From assembly GCF_025567405.1 (NCBI RefSeq), contig NZ_JAOQKJ010000004.1:62001-126000 (forward strand): 64,000 nt of DNA. Reading direction: 5' to 3'. A model generated the notes under the pieces. It was not told where the DNA came from. It saw nothing but the letters and a program-made list of their open reading frames with translations, and did not search any database. Both the position numbers and the translations under genes were made by a program. Source of the DNA: Suilimivivens aceti. Its GTDB lineage: Bacteria > Bacillota > Clostridia > Lachnospirales > Lachnospiraceae. This document shows positions 1-8,805 of the stretch, one piece after another; position 1 is the stretch's first letter; every line of letters begins with the position of its first letter.

Positions 1-851
1 GGTTTCAGATGGATCACCACAAGCTCTCCCGGATTAAAGATCCTGATCGGAAGTGTATGGGTTCCAAGTCCTCTCGACAGGATCATCTCCCTGCCTGCCT
101 TTGTGAAGCGTCCTCCATCATAATGTGGGAACAGGCACAGCCTTGGTGAAATCACGCCACCAAGCACAGGCAGTCTCATCAGTCCACCATGGATATGTCC
201 GGAAACCGTAAGATCTGCCCCCCAGGCAGCATAATTGTCAAAATACTCCGGATTATGGGCGATCAGCAGGTTATATCTGTTCTCATCCGCCTTGCCAAGC
301 ATCTCCTCCATATAAGCTTCACTCATCAGCATTTTCGTGGGCTTATGGTAATACTCCCTGCCCACTTCCAATCCATAGATCTCCATATTATAATCGGGAA
401 GATACCACTTATCATTCACAAGAAGCCGCACACCTGCCTGGCAGATCCTATCTGCAAAGACTGTATACCGGTCACCAAAGATCTCCGGAAACAGTCTCGT
501 CTTCTGCTCATGGTTGCCATTTCCGTAGTACACCGGATACCGTTCTGCCAGTCTTTGCACAAAAGCAGCAATCTCCTGATTATCCTCCCTGGCTGAAGAA
601 GTATACATATCCCCTGCAATCAGGATGGCATCCGGTTTTTCCTGCTCTATTGCCCGAAAAAGTCTTTCGTTCTGTTTTCCGAAGCTTTTATTATGAAGAT
701 CGGAAAGCAGAACAAAAGTCCCCTCCCTTTTCAGCTTGCCGGATTCACAGCAATATTCTCTTTTTACAAAGCGGTTGCAGTCAATGATCATTACTATGAC
801 AAAAAACAGTACAAGCACGCAGATAATAGTTATCAGGCAGTTCACGGCCAT
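1..851 (-). CDS. Membrane-anchored calcineurin-like metallophosphoesterase (3' end cut by window edge)
   Basis: About 283 codons are visible and the gene continues past the left edge. A single hydrophobic N-terminal segment (roughly residues 4-20) is followed by the dinuclear-metal motifs of the calcineurin-like family in order: SDLHN, AGDMY, GNGNHE, LIAHNPEYF and SGHIHGG. This matches the YkuE/YaeI type of membrane-bound phosphoesterase; the substrate (possibly lipid or UDP-sugar diphosphate) cannot be read from sequence. The start is uncertain: an ATG at 851 sits only 2 nt after GGA, while a GTG at 845 has GAAAGGA at 8 nt and may be the true start. It lies 40 nt after the carboxypeptidase gene on the same strand and is probably co-transcribed with it. 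Confidence 0.85.
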   Translation of the reverse strand, partial: MAVNCLITIICVLVLFFVIVMIIDCNRFVKREYCCESGKLKREGTFVLLSDLHNKSFGKQNERLFRAIEQEKPDAILIAGDMYTSSAREDNQEIAAFVQRLAERYPVYYGNGNHEQKTRLFPEIFGDRYTVFADRICQAGVRLLVNDKWYLPDYNMEIYGLEVGREYYHKPTKMLMSEAYMEEMLGKADENRYNLLIAHNPEYFDNYAAWGADLTVSGHIHGGLMRLPVLGGVISPRLCLFPHYDGGRFTKAGREMILSRGLGTHTLPIRIFNPGELVVIHLK

Positions 852-891
852 ATTCCTTTCCAGTCATTCAGCTTCATCTTACCACTCTCTT

Positions 892-2058
892 TTACAAACT
901 ACAAAACAGTTTGCAGACCTTGAACAAATAATCTCCATATCGGGCTTTTTCGACTGAAAGCTCTGCCAGGATGGATACACTGCCAATCCGGTTCCCATTC
1001 AGCGAATATACCGCTTCTCCAACTGCCTCTCCCCGTTCTACAGGAGCCTGTATTTCTTCAGGCAGGCTGATGGTCTTTTCCACCTGGCTCAGGTTCTGAC
1101 CATCGATATCAAGATATCGGAAGGTACCTTCATACAGGAGCGGCACCTCATCTTCAACACCGCCTGCCACCTTTAGTTTTCCAAGCGGATCTTTATTTTC
1201 ATCCTCATACAGGGCACTGACACTGTAGCCATAGTTCAAAAGCGTCATGGCATCCTGAAACCTCACTTTATTACTTGGGGATCCCATTACCACTGCGATC
1301 AGATCAATATCATCCTTACTTGCTGTCGCTGAAAGACAATACAGTGCCTTACTGGTGGAGCCGGTCTTCAGTCCTGTTGTCCATTCATACATCTTAAGCA
1401 GTTTATTCGTACTGGATAACGTAAATACAGAAGTTCCCTGACTGGTTTCATGTGTGATATCCTCCATCCAGATCCTGGTATATTCAAAAACCTGGGGATA
1501 TTTTGTGATCAGCTCTCTTGACATGATGGCAACGTCCCTGGCTGTGGTATAATGATCGTCCGAATCTGACAGTCCACAGCAATCCTCGAAATGGGTGTTT
1601 TCCATACCGAGTTCCTTTGCCTTGTTATTCATCATTTGCACAAATTCTTCTTCACTTCCCGCAATAAACTCTGCCGCAGCAACACTGGCATCATTGCCGG
1701 AAGCAACTGCTATACATTTAATGATCGTATCCAGTGACTGTACCTCGCCCTCTTCCAAAAAGACCTGAGATCCGCCCATAGACTTGGCATGGGCACTGGT
1801 GACCACCTGGCTGTCTAATGTGATCCTGCCTGTATTCAGGTGTTCAAAAATAAGAAGGAGTGTCATGATCTTCGTGATACTGGCCGGGCTTCTTCTTTCA
1901 TCTGCATTCTGTTCACAGATGACCCTGCCGGTAGAGGCCTCCATCAAGAGATAGGACGGCGCTTCTACTGCCGGGGAAGCCTGCAGCGGCAGGACGTTCA
2001 TCACAAAGAGCATTCCACTCACAAGACAACACAGCAACGTTTTTTTTATTCTTCTCAA
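892..2058 (-). CDS. D-alanyl-D-alanine carboxypeptidase (DacF/DacB-like, S11)
   Basis: Serine DD-peptidase that trims the terminal D-Ala of peptidoglycan stem peptides outside the membrane. With the chosen start the protein has 388 residues, with a signal peptide (RRIKK then a hydrophobic stretch, cleavage near LQAS). The three penicillin-binding motifs are present: SITK (Ser about 60), SGN (about 121-123) and KTGS (about 232). A C-terminal PBP5-like beta domain follows. I chose the TTG at 2058 because CAGGAG lies 8 nt upstream and the product begins like a normal signal peptide; an upstream TTG (2121) and ATG (2091) are in frame but would add an odd N-terminus. It follows the CmpB-like gene by about 75 nt. 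Confidence 0.9.
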   Translation of the reverse strand: MRRIKKTLLCCLVSGMLFVMNVLPLQASPAVEAPSYLLMEASTGRVICEQNADERRSPASITKIMTLLLIFEHLNTGRITLDSQVVTSAHAKSMGGSQVFLEEGEVQSLDTIIKCIAVASGNDASVAAAEFIAGSEEEFVQMMNNKAKELGMENTHFEDCCGLSDSDDHYTTARDVAIMSRELITKYPQVFEYTRIWMEDITHETSQGTSVFTLSSTNKLLKMYEWTTGLKTGSTSKALYCLSATASKDDIDLIAVVMGSPSNKVRFQDAMTLLNYGYSVSALYEDENKDPLGKLKVAGGVEDEVPLLYEGTFRYLDIDGQNLSQVEKTISLPEEIQAPVERGEAVGEAVYSLNGNRIGSVSILAELSVEKARYGDYLFKVCKLFCSL

Positions 2059-2133
2059 CGCATATGCTCCTGACAGATATTCTATATTCATGCATATGCA
2101 GAGAAAACGTCTGGCATGCAAAGGATCCCTTCT

Positions 2134-2733
2134 TTAATACCATCTCGCCCGGAAAGAGCGATATTTATCGATCAACCTGTCCTTTTCTTCCTGAATACTG
2201 GTTTTAAAAAGAAGGTAAAGCCGGATCAGATAGTCTACAGTCACAATGGCAAGGATCACAATACAGAGAATCCGTCCATAGGCCATATCCATAGCATCAA
2301 TCAGATGCAGCACCCTTTCATGTAAAAACATGGTAATAATGATCGCATAAAAGCCCCAGGCAATGGTACTTTCGAGGCAGATGATCCCCTTATAGTTCAT
2401 CGGCTTTTCTGTATAGTCCCACCAGACCTCTCCCAGAAGCTTCTGCATCATGATCCCTACCAGATATTCAAAAGTAGTAGCCAGGAAAGCCCCTGTCAGA
2501 TACAATGTTACATAATGACCAGAAAGCGGATTCAATACCAGATATCCAATCACTGCGCCAAATCCATATATCGGGCAGAAGGGTCCTTTGGCAAAACCCC
2601 TGTTTGTCAGCCTATGATTGCAGAATGACATGTACGCTGATTCCACAAACCATCCCAGAACACTGTAAATAATAAAAGCAGCAATCAGATGGTATACATC
2701 TGAGCCAAATAATTCTCTTGTCCACATAATCAT
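2134..2733 (-). CDS. CmpB-like putative ABC transporter permease (multi-pass membrane protein)
   Basis: A 199-residue membrane protein with about five hydrophobic segments. It carries signatures of the ABC_trans_CmpB/DUF1113 family common in Lachnospiraceae: YSVLGWFVES near the N-terminus, NRGFAKGPFCPIYGFG, then the WWDY and KGIICLESTIAWG segments. No ATPase partner is nearby, so the transporter annotation is only by family name and the function is unknown. The ATG at 2733 has AAAGGGGG just upstream. It is first in a leftward unit with the carboxypeptidase and metallophosphoesterase genes, driven by the promoter at 2761-2789. Confidence 0.8.
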   Translation of the reverse strand: MIMWTRELFGSDVYHLIAAFIIYSVLGWFVESAYMSFCNHRLTNRGFAKGPFCPIYGFGAVIGYLVLNPLSGHYVTLYLTGAFLATTFEYLVGIMMQKLLGEVWWDYTEKPMNYKGIICLESTIAWGFYAIIITMFLHERVLHLIDAMDMAYGRILCIVILAIVTVDYLIRLYLLFKTSIQEEKDRLIDKYRSFRARWY

Positions 2734-2760
2734 GTCCCCCTTTATAAGACATAACGAATC

Positions 2761-2789
2761 ATATCAGAAAAACTCTTCACATGCAACTC
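2761..2789 (-). promoter_or_regulatory. Sigma-A-type promoter for the CmpB-like gene
   Basis: Read on the minus strand: TTGCAT (2789-2784), 17-nt spacer, TATGAT (2766-2761). It sits just downstream of the rpsU terminator and about 28 nt before the CmpB-like start, which is the right place for a new transcription unit. Confidence 0.65.
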
Positions 2790-2861
2790 AAATAAGAACA
2801 TTTTCAGTCCCGCCCGGAGGCTTTTTATGTCATTGGAACATTAAGTAATTTCCTTTGGCGC

Positions 2862-2892
2862 AAAAAAGTCTCTGACATACATCAGAGACTTT
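2862..2892 (-). terminator. Intrinsic terminator after rpsU
   Basis: On the minus strand an 11-bp perfect stem AAAGTCTCTGA / TCAGAGACTTT (2892-2882 with 2875-2865, 6-nt loop) runs into a T tract. It lies 11 nt after the rpsU stop. Confidence 0.9.
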
Positions 2893-2903
2893 CCTGGCTA
2901 TAA

Positions 2904-3080
2904 TTAGTTGTATTTACGTTTTCTTGCAGCTTCAGATTTCTTCTTACGTCTTACGCTGGGCTTCTCGTAATGCTCTCTCTTACGGATCTCCTGCTGGATA
3001 CCAGCTTTTGCGCAGCTTCTCTTGAAACGACGTAAAGCGCTATCTAAAGTCTCGTTTTCTTTAACGATTACGTTTGACAT
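2904..3080 (-). CDS. rpsU: 30S ribosomal protein S21
   Basis: A 58-residue basic protein starting MSNVIVKENE, with the S21 hallmark LRRFKRSCAKAG and a lysine/arginine-rich tail (RRKKKSEAARKRKYN). S21 joins the 30S platform near the 3' end of 16S rRNA. The ATG at 3080 has a strong GGGAGGT site. It has its own promoter (3163-3191) and terminator, so it can be expressed apart from the alaS run upstream. Confidence 0.97.
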   Translation of the reverse strand: MSNVIVKENETLDSALRRFKRSCAKAGIQQEIRKREHYEKPSVRRKKKSEAARKRKYN

Positions 3081-3162
3081 CTCGCACCTGACCTCCCTTC
3101 AGTCCCTTCCTAGCAGCATTGACTGATTGGGTTATTCTTGTGCATTCACATACACATGAATG

Positions 3163-3191
3163 ATTATATACATATTTCACTCGTAAGTCAA
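3163..3191 (-). promoter_or_regulatory. Strong sigma-A promoter of rpsU
   Basis: Minus strand: TTGACT (3191-3186), 17-nt spacer, perfect TATAAT (3168-3163). The predicted start leaves a leader of about 75 nt before rpsU. It lies directly downstream of alaS, and no terminator is visible between them. Confidence 0.85.
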
Positions 3192-3223
3192 CCCATAATT
3201 TGCTATTTCATCACGAATTTTAA

Positions 3224-5878
3224 TTATTTGATCTGTTCTTTCAGAACCTCAGCACTCTTTTTAATAGCCTCATCAATACCGGCAGGATTCTTACCACCAG
3301 CCTGAGCCATATTCGGGCGTCCACCGCCGCCACCGCCAACCAGTGCTGCAATTCCTTTGATCAGGTTGCCTGCATGGGCACCCTTCTTCATCGCACCATC
3401 TGTTGCCATGGCAACCATGTTTACCTTACCGTCAAGATCAGACATCAGAACAACTATGCCCTCTGCGATCTTGGACTTTAACTGGTCTCCCAGCTCTCTC
3501 AGTCCGTTCATGTCAACGCCTGATACCTTTGTTGCCAGCAGCTTCACACCGTTTACTTCTACAACCTGATCCATGACATCGCCAAGTGCTTCTTTTGCGG
3601 CCTTGCTCTTCAAGGACTCATTTTCACTCTGCAGAGCCTTCAGTTCAGCCATCAGATGCTCTGCTCTCTCAGTAAGAGAGGCCGGAGTTGTTTTTAAGAT
3701 CCTGGCTGTTTCTGCCAGCTTCTCTTCCATTTCCTGATAGTAAGCAGTTACATTTCTGCCTGTGAGTGCTTCTATACGACGGATTCCTGCAGCTACACCG
3801 GACTCAGAAAGGATCTTGAAGGATGCGATATCTCCGGTATGTCCTACATGGGTACCACCACATAATTCCCTGGAGAAATCACCGATCATGACAACTCTTA
3901 CGGTATCTCCGTATTTCTCACCAAAGAGTGCCATGGCTCCTGTCTTCTTTGCTTCCTCAAGGCTCATCACCTTTGTTTCCACAGGAAGATCCTCTGCGAT
4001 CTTTTCATTAACGATCGCTTCAACCTTCTTTATCTCTTCTGCCGTCATAGCCTGTCCATGGCTGAAGTCAAAACGTGTTCTTTCGCCGTCCTGATAGGAG
4101 CCGGACTGCTCTACATGATCACCAAGCACTTCACGTAGTGCCTCCTGCAGCAGATGGGTTGCTGTATGGTTTCGACAGGTATTGCTTCTGTTCAGGGCAG
4201 ATACCTCAAGCGTTGCTGTTTCTCCCTTTGCAATGCTTCCTGAAACAACCTTACCGATATGTCCTATCCTTCCACCGGGAAGCTTCACTGTTTCCTGCAC
4301 ATCGAAGGTACCGTTCTTTGTCATGATCACACCAAAGTCACCCTTCTGTCCACCCATGGTTGCATAGAAAGGAGTCTTTGCTGTAATAACAGTTCCCTCT
4401 TCTCCCTCTTTTAAGGAATCCTTCCACTCGCTGCCATTATTCACTGCTGCGATGGTCTCTTCTGCCTTCAGGGTATCATAACCGATAAATTCGCTCACAA
4501 TACCGGCATCCAGTTTCTCATATAATCCATTATCAGCAGAAAGCCTTGTTGAAAAGTTCTGATTGTCTCTTGCCTTCTGCTTCTGTTCTTCCATTGCTTT
4601 CGCAAATCCATCCTCGTCTACAGAGAGCCCTTCCTCACCGGCAAGCTCTACCGTAAGCTCGATCGGGAATCCAAAGGTATCATAGAGATAGAATGCGGAT
4701 TTACCGTCAATCTGGCCAGAGTCTGCTTCCTTCTTCTGCTCCAGGATCTTCTTGAATTCCTTCATACCATTCTCTACAGTGCTTTCGAAGCGGTCGATCT
4801 CCTTCTTCAGCTCTGTCAGCACAAACTCTTTGTTCTTCTTCAGAAGCGGATAACTCTCTGCATAGATCGTATCAATATACATCTCTGCTATATGCAGAAG
4901 ATTCTGTGTACTGAGCCCCAGTACTCTTCCATGTCTTACCGCACGGCGGATCAGACGGCGCAGCACATAGCCAGCACCTGCATTGGAGGGAAGAAGCTTC
5001 GCTTCGTCTCCGATCAGCATCACGCTGGTACGGATATGGTCTGCCAGGATTCTCATGGATCTGGTCAGCTTCTCATCTTCCTCATACTTTGTACCGGAAG
5101 CCTGCTCAATATAAGCAATAACAGGTGCAAACAGGTCAATTCTGTATACATCCCTTGTACCGTTCAGGAAAGCAAGAATTCTCTCAAGTCCCCAGCCGGT
5201 ATCTACGTTTTTCTGCTTTAAGGGTGTCAGATGTCCGTCATGGTGCTTCTCATACTGCATGAATACATCATTACCAAGCTCGGTATATTTGCCGCAGTCA
5301 CAGCCGGGTCCGCAGTCCGGTCCGCAGTCCGGTCTGTCTGCAATATAGAACATCTCACTGTCAGGACCGCAGGGTCCGTATTCCAGTCCCCACCAGTTAT
5401 CCTCTGCAGGAAGATAGTAAATATTTTCTTTTTTAAATCCGGAAGCGATACGGTACTTTGCACCTTCCTCATCCCTTGGTGCGTTCTCATCACCTTCAAA
5501 TACAGTGGCTGCAAGATGGTCTGCATCAAATCCGAATACCTGTGTCAGCAGTTCAAAGCTCCACTGGCAACGCTCCTTCTTGAAATAATCGCCAAGGCTC
5601 CAGCTTCCCAGCATTTCAAAGAAGGTTACATGACTCCTGTCACCTACGGAATCAATATCATTGGTACGGACACAGCCCTGCACGTTACAAAGTCTTGTTC
5701 CAAGAGGATGCTTCTTTCCAAGCAGATACGGCATCAGGGGCTGCATGCCGGCTACGTTGAAAAGTACACCGGTAGACCCGTCAGATACCAGGGAAACTGC
5801 TCCTACATCCACATGTCCTCTTTCAATATAAAACTGCTTCCAGGCATTTCTCAGTTCATTTGAAGTGAATTGTTTCAT
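3224..5878 (-). CDS. alaS: Alanyl-tRNA synthetase
   Basis: An 884-residue class II synthetase that charges tRNA-Ala. The N-terminal catalytic domain opens with the typical 'NELRNAWKQFYIERGHVDV'. The editing domain carries the zinc motifs HTATH (about residue 570) and CGGTHVGH (about 672). The C-terminal oligomerisation domain ends with a glycine-rich GGGGGGRPNMAQAGG (about 850). An inserted cysteine-rich stretch, PDCGPDCGPGCDCGKY, lies at about 182-198 in the catalytic domain; DNA under it is a near-perfect short tandem repeat. It starts 18 nt after the glyS stop and is probably co-transcribed. No T-box leader is visible in that gap. Confidence 0.98.
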   Translation of the reverse strand: MKQFTSNELRNAWKQFYIERGHVDVGAVSLVSDGSTGVLFNVAGMQPLMPYLLGKKHPLGTRLCNVQGCVRTNDIDSVGDRSHVTFFEMLGSWSLGDYFKKERCQWSFELLTQVFGFDADHLAATVFEGDENAPRDEEGAKYRIASGFKKENIYYLPAEDNWWGLEYGPCGPDSEMFYIADRPDCGPDCGPGCDCGKYTELGNDVFMQYEKHHDGHLTPLKQKNVDTGWGLERILAFLNGTRDVYRIDLFAPVIAYIEQASGTKYEEDEKLTRSMRILADHIRTSVMLIGDEAKLLPSNAGAGYVLRRLIRRAVRHGRVLGLSTQNLLHIAEMYIDTIYAESYPLLKKNKEFVLTELKKEIDRFESTVENGMKEFKKILEQKKEADSGQIDGKSAFYLYDTFGFPIELTVELAGEEGLSVDEDGFAKAMEEQKQKARDNQNFSTRLSADNGLYEKLDAGIVSEFIGYDTLKAEETIAAVNNGSEWKDSLKEGEEGTVITAKTPFYATMGGQKGDFGVIMTKNGTFDVQETVKLPGGRIGHIGKVVSGSIAKGETATLEVSALNRSNTCRNHTATHLLQEALREVLGDHVEQSGSYQDGERTRFDFSHGQAMTAEEIKKVEAIVNEKIAEDLPVETKVMSLEEAKKTGAMALFGEKYGDTVRVVMIGDFSRELCGGTHVGHTGDIASFKILSESGVAAGIRRIEALTGRNVTAYYQEMEEKLAETARILKTTPASLTERAEHLMAELKALQSENESLKSKAAKEALGDVMDQVVEVNGVKLLATKVSGVDMNGLRELGDQLKSKIAEGIVVLMSDLDGKVNMVAMATDGAMKKGAHAGNLIKGIAALVGGGGGGRPNMAQAGGKNPAGIDEAIKKSAEVLKEQIK

Positions 5879-5896
5879 TTCCTTATTCTCCTCATA

Positions 5897-7285
5897 TTAG
5901 AAAGTAAACTTATCTGCAAAATAAGCATCCAGATCAGCAATCGCTACACGCTCCTGCTCCATGGAGTCTCTGAATCTGACAGTTACACAGCCGTCTGTCT
6001 CAGAATCAAAGTCATAGGTGATGCAGAAGGGTGTTCCGATCTCATCCTGACGGCGGTATCTCTTTCCGATATTCCCTCTGTCATCAAATTCACAGTTGTA
6101 TTTCCTGGATAACTGGTTAAATACCTTCTCAGCACCCTCATTCAGCTTCTTGGAAAGCGGAAGCACACCGATCTTGACCGGTGCAAGAGCCGGATGGAAA
6201 TGCAGCACAGTACGTACATCTCCCTCGCCGATCTCTTCTTCATCATAAGCGCCGCAGAGGAATGCAAGGAACAGTCTCTCCACACCTACGGAAGGCTCAA
6301 TAACATAAGGAATATATTTCTGGTTCTTTTGGTCATCAAAGTATGTCAGATCCTGACCGGATACATTCTGATGCTGTGTCAGGTCATAATCGGTTCTGTC
6401 TGCGATACCCCACAGTTCGCCCCATCCGAAGGGGAACAGGAACTCTACGTCTGTAGTAGCCTTGGAATAGAAGGAAAGCTCTTCCTTGTCATGGTCACGG
6501 ACACGCATTTCCTCTTCCTTCATGCCAAGGGACTTCAGCCAGTCGATACAGTATTTCTTCCAGTATGCGAACCACTCAAGGTCTGTATCTGGCTCACAGA
6601 AGAACTCCATTTCCATCTGCTCAAATTCCCTGACACGGAAAATGAAATTGCCGGGTGTGATCTCGTTACGGAAGGACTTGCCTACCTGACAGATACCGAA
6701 AGGAATCTTCTTTCTGGACGTTCTCTGTACATTCTTGAAGTTTACAAAAATACCCTGTGCTGTTTCCGGACGGAGATATACGGTATTCTTCGCATCCTCG
6801 GTAACACCCTGGAAGGTCTTGAACATCAGGTTAAACTGTCTGATATCGGTGAAATTGTGCTTGCCACAGCTCGGGCAGGGGATCTGATTCTCTTCAATGA
6901 AATTCTTCATCTGCTCCTGTGTCCAGCCATCTACTGCTGATTCCAGCCTGATTCCCTTTTCCTGTACATAATCTTCAATGATCTTGTCTGCGCGGAATCT
7001 CTCATGACATTCCTTGCAGTCCATCAGGGGATCTGAAAAGCTTCCCAGATGTCCTGATGCAACCCATGTCTGGGGATTCATAAGGATGGCGCAGTCCACA
7101 CCTACGTTGGTTGGACTTTCCTTTACGAACTTCTGCCACCATGCCTGCTTGATATTATTTTTCAGTTCCACACCGAGAATTCCAAAATCCCAGGTATTAG
7201 CCAGTCCTCCGTAGATCTCACTGCCAGGATGTACAAATCCCCTTGATTTCGCCAGAGCAACAATTTTGTCCATTGTCTTTTCCAT
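5897..7285 (-). CDS. glyS: Glycyl-tRNA synthetase (dimeric alpha2 type)
   Basis: 462 residues, the usual length for the Gram-positive/eukaryotic-type class II glycyl-tRNA synthetase. Zinc-ligand pairs CKEC (about 90-93) and CPSC (about 137-140) flank the insertion. Class II motif 2 is seen in SFRNEITPGNFIFRVREF and motif 3 in EPSVGVERLFLAFL. The ATG at 7285 (MEKTMDKI) was chosen because AAAGG lies 10 nt upstream; the in-frame ATG at 7303 would place that site inside the gene. It sits between a lipoprotein gene (27-nt gap) and alaS in the same leftward run. Confidence 0.97.
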   Translation of the reverse strand: MEKTMDKIVALAKSRGFVHPGSEIYGGLANTWDFGILGVELKNNIKQAWWQKFVKESPTNVGVDCAILMNPQTWVASGHLGSFSDPLMDCKECHERFRADKIIEDYVQEKGIRLESAVDGWTQEQMKNFIEENQIPCPSCGKHNFTDIRQFNLMFKTFQGVTEDAKNTVYLRPETAQGIFVNFKNVQRTSRKKIPFGICQVGKSFRNEITPGNFIFRVREFEQMEMEFFCEPDTDLEWFAYWKKYCIDWLKSLGMKEEEMRVRDHDKEELSFYSKATTDVEFLFPFGWGELWGIADRTDYDLTQHQNVSGQDLTYFDDQKNQKYIPYVIEPSVGVERLFLAFLCGAYDEEEIGEGDVRTVLHFHPALAPVKIGVLPLSKKLNEGAEKVFNQLSRKYNCEFDDRGNIGKRYRRQDEIGTPFCITYDFDSETDGCVTVRFRDSMEQERVAIADLDAYFADKFTF

Positions 7286-7312
7286 AACACACATACCTTT
7301 CATTTGTTTTAA

Positions 7313-7930
7313 TTATTTATAGATGATATAGGCAGGCTCCCCAGACTCTTCCTTCAGGGTAACTGTCTTATATTTCTTATCTGTCTGCACATTGTCACTT
7401 GTGTAGATCGCCTTGCCGTCAAGAACCACCGGATCCTTCATATCCGTGATCAGGATCCTTACATCACCGTCCATGTCAAGAATGTCAGCTTCCCCTACCG
7501 TTTCCAGAGGATTCCTGGTGCTGCTCAGAACCTTATTCAGATTGTAGCCCTCTTCCTCTGCCTCTTTCGGTGAACCCACAAAAAAAATGCCGTCATTAAA
7601 GGCCGCATAGTCCGCTGCACTCCTATAGGTCATTTTCACACTGGCTGTCCCATCCTTCTCAGAAACCTTCTCTACGGAAACTGCACTGTCTCCCACACTT
7701 CTGTTATAGGAGGCCGATTCCTCCAGAACCATCTGCTGCAGCTCATTAATATCATAATCTGACTTGTCAAAGCTTTCGCTTATGACACTCTTCACGCTGC
7801 CATCCTTCTGCAGTTCTGCCCTGCTTTCCTCTGTTTCACTGCCACACCCACTGGTCAAAGCCGTCGCCAGCAGCAGTACAAGAAGGGCATTCGTCTTTTT
7901 CTTTGGTGAAACTAATCTGCTTCTCCACAT
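7313..7930 (-). CDS. Putative lipoprotein of unknown function
   Basis: About 205 residues. The N-terminus is basic then hydrophobic and ends in a lipobox, LTSGC, so the mature protein should be lipid-anchored outside the membrane. The rest is acidic and shows no catalytic motif I recognise; it reads like a small alpha/beta domain with alternating charged strands. I chose the ATG at 7930 (MWRSRLV) because it gives a standard lipoprotein signal; a TTG at 7972 is in frame but has no good ribosome site. It lies between recO and glyS, a position with no obvious functional link. Confidence 0.75.
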   Translation of the reverse strand: MWRSRLVSPKKKTNALLVLLLATALTSGCGSETEESRAELQKDGSVKSVISESFDKSDYDINELQQMVLEESASYNRSVGDSAVSVEKVSEKDGTASVKMTYRSAADYAAFNDGIFFVGSPKEAEEEGYNLNKVLSSTRNPLETVGEADILDMDGDVRILITDMKDPVVLDGKAIYTSDNVQTDKKYKTVTLKEESGEPAYIIYK

Positions 7931-7989
7931 AGATGCTGAACTCTTCCTCCCACGCCTGCAATTTATACCCAACTATTATATATGACTTA

Positions 7990-8640
7990 TTATGGTTTTT
8001 CAATCAATATTTCGAGACTTTTAAAATTTCTGTCTATAAACCGCTTTCGGAACTCATCCGTAATTTCCTGCAGTTCCTTCAGTACTTTTTCTGTCACTGT
8101 GAAAGTATACAACTTTTCCACTGGTGTTCCCACGATAAACGCAGCTGCATAAGCTGTAGATTCTTCATAGCTCTTATCCTTCGGCAATCCCGGATACTCT
8201 CCATTTAACGCAAGCGCCTTGATCTCAAATATGTACCGTACCAGCCGGTTATCCAGGTTTTTATGGCACAGAGCCCGGAGGGACTGATAGAGAAGCTTTA
8301 GCATTTCCTTTTCATCATTGTTTTCTCTGGTATAATAATCCATTACTTCCAGGAAATACATTCCATAGCAGGCATTTTCAAAATCTTCCCTTAAGGGGGC
8401 AAAATAATTCTGGATCGATGCTTCGGATATGCTGTAGGATGTTCTTCCCTCATACAGCCTGAATTCTCCAAAGCAAAAGGGATTGGTGGAAGCAAGCAGC
8501 CTGCTGCCCTGTCTTCTTGCCCCTTTGGCAAAGGCTGCTATTTTCCCCCTTTCCCTCGTCAGCATCACAACTCTTCTGTCATATTCCCCGAAAGGTTCCG
8601 CCTTCAGTATCAGGCCGGTAACGCTGCACAAATCCTGCAC
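7990..8640 (-). CDS. recO: DNA repair protein RecO
   Basis: A 216-residue RecO, which loads RecA on SSB-coated DNA with RecR. The N-terminal OB-fold opens with the family signature SVTGLILKAEPFGEYDRRVV and KGARRQGSRL. The helical C-terminal domain follows but lacks the four-cysteine zinc site found in some RecO proteins, and the protein is a little shorter than many. The start is GTG at 8640 with GGGAG about 9-10 nt upstream. The first 61 nt overlap the yqzL-like gene in another frame, so the two are probably translationally coupled. Confidence 0.93.
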   Translation of the reverse strand: MQDLCSVTGLILKAEPFGEYDRRVVMLTRERGKIAAFAKGARRQGSRLLASTNPFCFGEFRLYEGRTSYSISEASIQNYFAPLREDFENACYGMYFLEVMDYYTRENNDEKEMLKLLYQSLRALCHKNLDNRLVRYIFEIKALALNGEYPGLPKDKSYEESTAYAAAFIVGTPVEKLYTFTVTEKVLKELQEITDEFRKRFIDRNFKSLEILIEKP

Positions 8641-8755
8641 CTTTCTCTTCTCCCTCTTCCTGTCTGCCTTCTTCCTGCTTTCCGGCTGAGTAGGAAAGAT
8701 AATCCTCTACCTTTCCTGTCTTTAAAAACTGCTCCCAGTAATCTGTTTCCTTCAT
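8579..8755 (-). CDS. YqzL-like small protein overlapping recO
   Basis: A 58-codon gene: MKETDYWEQFLKTGKVEDYL, then a charged tail. The W-x-x-F-x-x-T-G-x-(V/I)-x-x-Y-L pattern is what I recall for the YqzL family, and the position between era and recO is exactly that of yqzL in Bacillus. AGGGGG lies about 7 nt before the ATG at 8755. Its last 61 nt overlap the start of recO in a different frame, and the C-terminal tail is longer than the family core because of this overlap. Function is unknown. Assignment rests on pattern plus synteny, without a search. Confidence 0.65.
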   Translation of the reverse strand: MKETDYWEQFLKTGKVEDYLSYSAGKQEEGRQEEGEEKGAGFVQRYRPDTEGGTFRGI

Positions 8756-8805
8756 CTTGCGCCCCCTGATCCTGTTTCCTATTAGGGTTTGCTTTTTTTA
8801 TTTTT

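Noticed and set aside
45..619. Short frames on both strands at the left end
   Set aside because: They are out-of-frame shadows of the metallophosphoesterase, whose motifs are all in one minus-strand frame.
2805..2830. GC-rich hairpin with T tract on the plus strand
   Set aside because: Stem is only about 3-4 bp and no plus-strand gene precedes it.
5879..7312. T-box leaders for alaS or glyS
   Set aside because: Gaps upstream of both genes are under 30 nt, too short for a T-box; the genes are inside an operon.
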